DNA from: Pelomonas sp. Root1237
Lineage (GTDB): Bacteria > Pseudomonadota > Gammaproteobacteria > Burkholderiales > Burkholderiaceae_C
Assembly (NCBI RefSeq): GCF_001425055.1
Contig: NZ_LMDK01000012.1
Coordinates: 248,001-312,000 of the forward strand
Reading direction: 5' to 3'
DNA: 64,000 bases
A program made the position numbers and the translations under genes. Shown here piece after piece: positions 61,151 through 64,000 of the stretch. The notes beneath the pieces are model-generated. The model did no database searches. It was not told where the DNA came from and saw only the letters and a list, made by a program, of their open reading frames with translations. Numbering within the stretch: position 1 is the first letter of the stretch; every line of letters begins with the position of its first letter.

Positions 61151-61710
61151 GGCGTGGGCTCCCATGCTTGCAGTTGCGCGCGCAGCTTGGCCTTTGCGCG
61201 CAGCACTTGTGTCTTGACCGTGCCGAGCGGCCAGCCCAGCACCAGCGCCGCTTCGGCGTGGCTGAGGTCGGCGCCGTAGCAGAGCAGGAGCGCGTGGCGC
61301 TGGGGCTCGCTGAGATCGGCCATGGCGCGGTCGAGGTCGATGCGCCAGTCGGCGCCGTGGGCGAAGTCGCTGTGTGCGCCCAGCTCCGGCGGTGCGTCGT
61401 CCACCAAAGGCAAAGCCGGCCGTTCGGCCGACAGCGCGGAATAGGCCAGCCGCGTGAGCCAGGTGCGAAAGCGCGCCTCGCCGCGGAACTTGGGCAGGGC
61501 GCGCCAGGCACGCACGAAGGCTTCCTGGGCCAGGTCGTCGGCACGGCCTTGGTCGCCGCGGCAGACGCGGCCGAGCAGCTTGCGCAGATAGCCCTGGTGG
61601 GCTTGCACGAGGGCGGCGAAGGCCGCGCGGTCACCGGCGGCGGCACGGGCCACCAGGCGATCCTCTTGCAGGACCGCTTCGGTCGGCGCGGCGGGGACGC
61701 CGGAGGTCAC
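61147..61710 (-). CDS. ECF RNA polymerase sigma factor (RpoE-like)
   Basis: 187 residues. Region 2: RAAFAALVQAHQGYLRKLLG, DDLAQEAFVRAWRALPKFRG with FRTWLTRLAYSAL; region 4: ALLLCYGADLSHAEAALVLG, WPLGTVKTQVLRAKAKLRAQ. It is the middle gene of a three-gene operon with four-base overlaps on both sides. ECF sigma factors drive small regulons in response to cell-envelope or other stress; the recognised promoter cannot be read. Confidence 0.92.
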   Translation of the reverse strand: MTSGVPAAPTEAVLQEDRLVARAAAGDRAAFAALVQAHQGYLRKLLGRVCRGDQGRADDLAQEAFVRAWRALPKFRGEARFRTWLTRLAYSALSAERPALPLVDDAPPELGAHSDFAHGADWRIDLDRAMADLSEPQRHALLLCYGADLSHAEAALVLGWPLGTVKTQVLRAKAKLRAQLQAWEPTP

Positions 61711-62126
61711 GGTTGCGGGGATTGCGGCGGTTGCTGCTTGCGTTCGACGGCCCAGTACACCGCCAGGCCCAGCCCCAGGAACAGCGGAATCAGGCCGATG
61801 CTCCAGAGCCAGGCGCCCGGCATCATGGCGTTGAACATGCCCATCAGGCCGAGGCCGACGCCGATGTTGATGACCGCAGGCACGAGGATGCGGTTGGGGT
61901 TGGCCTGGTCGCGCTTGGCGCGGTGCCAGTCGCTGTCCTGCACGTCGCCCAGCAGCTCGGGCGGGATGGGCTGGCCGGCGCGGGCCAACTCGCGGATGGT
62001 CTCGTGGCGCTGGCGCTCGGTGTGAGCCTTGCCCAGGTAGTGGGCCACGATGGCGACGATGGGAATCAGCAGCGACAGGATCGGGATCATCAGTGGGCTG
62101 ATTTCCTGAAAGCGGTCGAAGAACAT
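61707..62126 (-). CDS. DUF6249-type membrane protein, first gene of the sigma operon
   Basis: 139 residues from ATG 62126 (MFFDRFQEISPLMIPILSLL). Three hydrophobic segments, about 10-32, 80-98 and 103-123. The segment HETIRELARAGQPIPPELLG is characteristic of the DUF6249 family that often precedes ECF sigma genes. An in-frame ATG at 62252 gives a longer non-conserved start. It overlaps the sigma gene by four bases. Function unknown, perhaps the sensor for the pathway. Confidence 0.8.
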   Translation of the reverse strand: MFFDRFQEISPLMIPILSLLIPIVAIVAHYLGKAHTERQRHETIRELARAGQPIPPELLGDVQDSDWHRAKRDQANPNRILVPAVINIGVGLGLMGMFNAMMPGAWLWSIGLIPLFLGLGLAVYWAVERKQQPPQSPQP

Positions 62127-62223
62127 GGGCGGGCTCCAGGGAAACGGGTGGATGGTGCTTCCTTGGAGCGCCCGGCCGTGGCGTTTGGATTCAGCGAGCG
62201 AAAGAAAAAGCACTGTCGCACCC

Positions 62224-62282
62224 CCCTCAAGTTGAGGGTTTTTGAATGTCAAAGAAATTTACACCCCTAGATCAAACTAGGG
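62224..62282. promoter_or_regulatory. inverted repeats upstream of the PEP-CTERM gene (candidate enhancer region)
   Basis: Three elements: CCCTCAA-G-TTGAGGG (62224-62238); an imperfect one, TGTCAAAGAAATTTACA (62247-62263); and CCCTAG-ATCAAA-CTAGGG (62265-62282). They lie 45-103 bases before the -24 box, the usual range for sigma-54 activator sites. Which, if any, is bound by the activator is unknown. Confidence 0.4.
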
Positions 62283-62326
62283 ATATGAGCTCGCTAAGCT
62301 ATTGATTTTTAAGAAATACTGCTGCC

Positions 62327-62342
62327 TGGCACGGCCGTTGCA
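62327..62342 (+). promoter_or_regulatory. sigma-54 (-24/-12) promoter of the PEP-CTERM gene
   Basis: TGGCACGGCCGTTGCA (62327-62342) matches the RpoN consensus exactly: TGGCAC, five bases, TTGCA, with the key GG (62328) and GC (62340) ten bases apart. It is 37 bases upstream of ATG 62380, leaving a leader of about 27 bases with the ribosome site GAGGAGAT. Confidence 0.82.
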
Positions 62343-62379
62343 TTGTGGGGATCATTGAAATTTCTTGAGGAGATCCGCC

Positions 62380-63024
62380 ATGAAGTTGGCTTCTTTCGCA
62401 GCTGCAATCCTGACGGCTTCCCTTTGCAGCCTGGCCAACGCGGGCATCGTCTTCACGTTCACCGAATCCGGCGCTAACGTGGTGATGAACTCCTCCGGCA
62501 CCATTGACACCAGCAAGCTGGTGCTTCAGCAGGGCGTGTCTGGCTGGGGCGGCACCGGTATCGAGGAGAACGGCAACCACGACATCATGGGCGGCACGGC
62601 CGTCGGCGGCGTGAACATGTCCTTCGGTTTCCACGCCGGCACCGCTTTCTCGGCCTGGTCCGCTGCGAGCGGTCCCTGGGCCCAATCCAGCTTCAACACG
62701 ACGGTCGACGCTGGTCACAAGGGCTTCACCACCTACGTTCGCCCCGTCAGCACCCAGCTTCCGGGCATCGGTATCGAGCGCGAAGACCTGGAAGGCACGT
62801 TCTGGTCGCCCGATCAAGCCTGGACTTTCCACAACGCCTCGTTCGCCTCCCTGCAGATGTTTGCCGGCACCTACACCGTGACCGACGCGCAGACCGGTGA
62901 GTTCATCACCTTCCAGATCGGCGCCGCCGGCAATCAGTTGCCCGAGCCCGACGCGGCGGCCCTGGTCGGCCTCGCCCTGCTGGGCGCATACGCTGCCCGT
63001 CGCGCCAAGGCAAAGAAGGCCTGA
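62380..63024 (+). CDS. PEP-CTERM sorting-domain protein
   Basis: 214 residues from ATG 62380. Signal peptide of about 21 residues (MKLASFAAAILTASLCSLAN, cut after ANA). The C-terminus has the tripartite PEP-CTERM signal: P188-E-P, a hydrophobic segment (DAAALVGLALLGAYA) and a basic tail (ARRAKAKK). Exosortase (EpsH/XrtA-type), expected elsewhere in the genome, recognises this. The mature part has no known domain. Sigma-54 promoter and a strong terminator make it a single-gene unit; in floc-forming betaproteobacteria such proteins are part of an extracellular matrix. Confidence 0.88.
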   Translation: MKLASFAAAILTASLCSLANAGIVFTFTESGANVVMNSSGTIDTSKLVLQQGVSGWGGTGIEENGNHDIMGGTAVGGVNMSFGFHAGTAFSAWSAASGPWAQSSFNTTVDAGHKGFTTYVRPVSTQLPGIGIEREDLEGTFWSPDQAWTFHNASFASLQMFAGTYTVTDAQTGEFITFQIGAAGNQLPEPDAAALVGLALLGAYAARRAKAKKA

Positions 63025-63044
63025 CCCCTCGGTTCGGTCAACGA

Positions 63045-63087
63045 GCCACGAAGGCGAGTCGCAATGACTCGCCTTCGTGGCTTTTTT
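63045..63087 (+). terminator. terminator of the PEP-CTERM gene
   Basis: GCCACGAAGGCGAGTC (63045-63060) pairs perfectly with GACTCGCCTTCGTGGC (63066-63081), then six T. The 16-base stem is the strongest in the window. Confidence 0.93.
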
Positions 63088-63134
63088 CGTTGTTGGTTGA
63101 CCGACTCGACGATCCGGCCCCGCGAGTCCGGAAC

Positions 63135-63767
63135 CTATCGCGGCGTGCCGAAGTCCTGCGTCCAGTAGCTGCGGTAGGCGGTGCTGGCGTTGCCCGCCAC
63201 GCAGGCCACGCCGATGTCGCGGAAGGTCGCGTTCATCAGGTTGGCGCAATGGCCATCGCTCTTCATCCAGCCGTCCACCACCTCGGCCACGCTGGCCTGG
63301 CCGGCGGCGATGTTCTCGCCCAAGCTGCTCCAAACATAGCCGGCGGCGGTCGCGCGGGTGCCGAGGGTGCTGCCGTCGCTGCCGGTGTGGCTGAAGAAGT
63401 TGTGCGTGACCATGTCGTCGCTATGCGCCACGGCGGCCTGGGTCAGCGCGGCGTTCCAGGTCAGATCAGGTGCCGGGCCGAAGGCGCCCTGAGCGCCGCA
63501 GGTGGCGCCACTGCGGCGCCGGGCGTTGACGGCCGCCAGCATGTCGGCCTGGAAGTTGGCGAGATCGCAGGTGATGCGCGTTCCGGCGGTCGGTGGTGCC
63601 GGCGCTGGAGCCGGTGCAGGGGCAGGGGGCGTTGTCGGCGTGGTGGTGGCTGAGTCGGAGCCGCCACCGCCGCAGCCGGCCAGCGAAACCAGGGTCGCCA
63701 CGGCGAGAGGCGCCAGGCGGGACGCTCTCGCGCGGGTGGGTGAGGGTGGCGCGGGGAAGTGGCTCAT
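63135..63767 (-). CDS. CAP/SCP-domain lipoprotein
   Basis: 210 residues from ATG 63767 (MSHFPAPPSPTRARASRLAP). The lipobox is LAGC at Cys 32, followed by a Gly/Ser- and Thr/Pro/Ala-rich linker, then the CAP domain at about 78-208. CAP motifs are present: NAALTQAAVAHSDDMVTHNF with FSHTGSDGSTLGTRATAAGY, GENIAAGQASVAEVVDGWM and SDGHCANLMNATFRDIGVAC. The substrate or activity of bacterial CAP proteins is mostly unknown. Outer-membrane or surface location is likely. Confidence 0.9.
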   Translation of the reverse strand: MSHFPAPPSPTRARASRLAPLAVATLVSLAGCGGGGSDSATTTPTTPPAPAPAPAPAPPTAGTRITCDLANFQADMLAAVNARRRSGATCGAQGAFGPAPDLTWNAALTQAAVAHSDDMVTHNFFSHTGSDGSTLGTRATAAGYVWSSLGENIAAGQASVAEVVDGWMKSDGHCANLMNATFRDIGVACVAGNASTAYRSYWTQDFGTPR

Positions 63768-63861
63768 AGGCCCGCAGCGTGGCACGCCCTGGCCTGGCGC
63801 CGGTTACCGGGTGCAGCCCACGAGAGCCGGCTCGCAACATCCCTACACAAAGACGGCGATA

Positions 63862-64000
63862 TCAGGCCTTGGGAGCGTGGCAGACCGCTTCGATGTTGTG
63901 GCCGTCCGGGTCGATGACGAAGGCGGCGTAGTAGTTCGCGTGGTACTTCGGACGCAGGCCCGGTGCGCCGTTGTCGGCGGCGCCGGCGTCCAGCGCCGCG
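63862..64000 (-). CDS. VOC-family protein (N-terminus beyond window)
   Basis: Partial: only the last 45 codons are inside the window, ending TGA at 63862. The readable end is RPKYHANYYAAFVIDPDGHN followed by IEAVCHAP, the second half of a VOC-fold protein with the glutamate metal-ligand position in NIEAV. The wording is typical of glyoxalase/bleomycin-resistance-like proteins. Convergence and neighbours give no further hint. Confidence 0.8.
   Translation of the reverse strand, partial: AALDAGAADNGAPGLRPKYHANYYAAFVIDPDGHNIEAVCHAPKA

Overview
The window is GC-rich chromosomal DNA with dense, short-spaced genes and no phage, plasmid, insertion-sequence or CRISPR signature. Gene content and order (surE-pcm-nlpD-rpoS-rlmD; carA-leuE-like-carB-greA-yhbY-rlmE-ftsH-folP-glmM; pstSCAB-phoU-phoB-phoR; rho-trxA; an AddAB-type recombination nuclease; a PEP-CTERM protein) point to a betaproteobacterium of the order Burkholderiales, probably in the Roseateles/Rubrivivax/Leptothrix neighbourhood. 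The order is a fairly safe inference; the genus is a guess. No gene-free stretch exceeds about 270 bases.

Layout. 1-4.0 kb: accessory regulators and redox genes (AraC-type regulator cut by the left edge, CxxCxxxH peroxidase-like protein, class I glutamine amidotransferase, orphan NarL-type response regulator, quinone oxidoreductase). 4.0-9.0 kb: the stationary-phase/repair cluster surE, pcm, nlpD, rpoS and rlmD. 9.2-12.1 kb: an exported family 5 glycoside hydrolase behind a striking palindrome, a BI-1/YccA membrane protein and a GlcG/HbpS-like protein. 12.3-23.8 kb: a housekeeping run for carbamoyl phosphate, transcript cleavage, ribosome maturation, membrane proteolysis, folate and cell-wall precursors. 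24.0-31.4 kb: a FAS1 lipoprotein and the complete phosphate regulon core with a Pho-box-like promoter. 31.4-35.6 kb: a GT39-like membrane glycosyltransferase, zinc-independent L31, Rho and thioredoxin. 35.7-41.6 kb: AddB and AddA nuclease/helicase subunits and tRNA-Pro(TGG).

41.7-54.9 kb is accessory: ComFB-like protein, NadA, a LytS/LytTR two-component pair, two neighbouring exported proteins built only from a repeated domain that looks like the C-terminal domain of DnaJC11, an ECF-like sigma factor, a serine hydrolase, an acetyltransferase, an FMN-dependent hydroxy-acid dehydrogenase with a LysR gene, a Sel1 protein and a YjbR/MmcQ protein. 55-59.3 kb holds a universal stress protein and an SsuABC-like uptake operon ending in a GntR/FCD regulator, with a perfect TGGTATACCA palindrome in front of its first small gene. 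59.4-60.2 kb is an ArsR/membrane-protein pair with an 18-base palindrome over what looks like a leaderless promoter. 60.8-62.1 kb is a three-gene overlapping ECF sigma operon. 62.3-63.1 kb is a PEP-CTERM protein gene behind a textbook sigma-54 promoter. The window ends with a CAP-domain lipoprotein and a truncated VOC-fold gene.

The most rewarding points for follow-up are the sigma-54/PEP-CTERM promoter, the five-copy DnaJC11-like domain pair, the autoregulated ArsR unit, the GntR operon with its small leading ORF, and a 95-base structured repeat present twice (23.8 and 29.9 kb).
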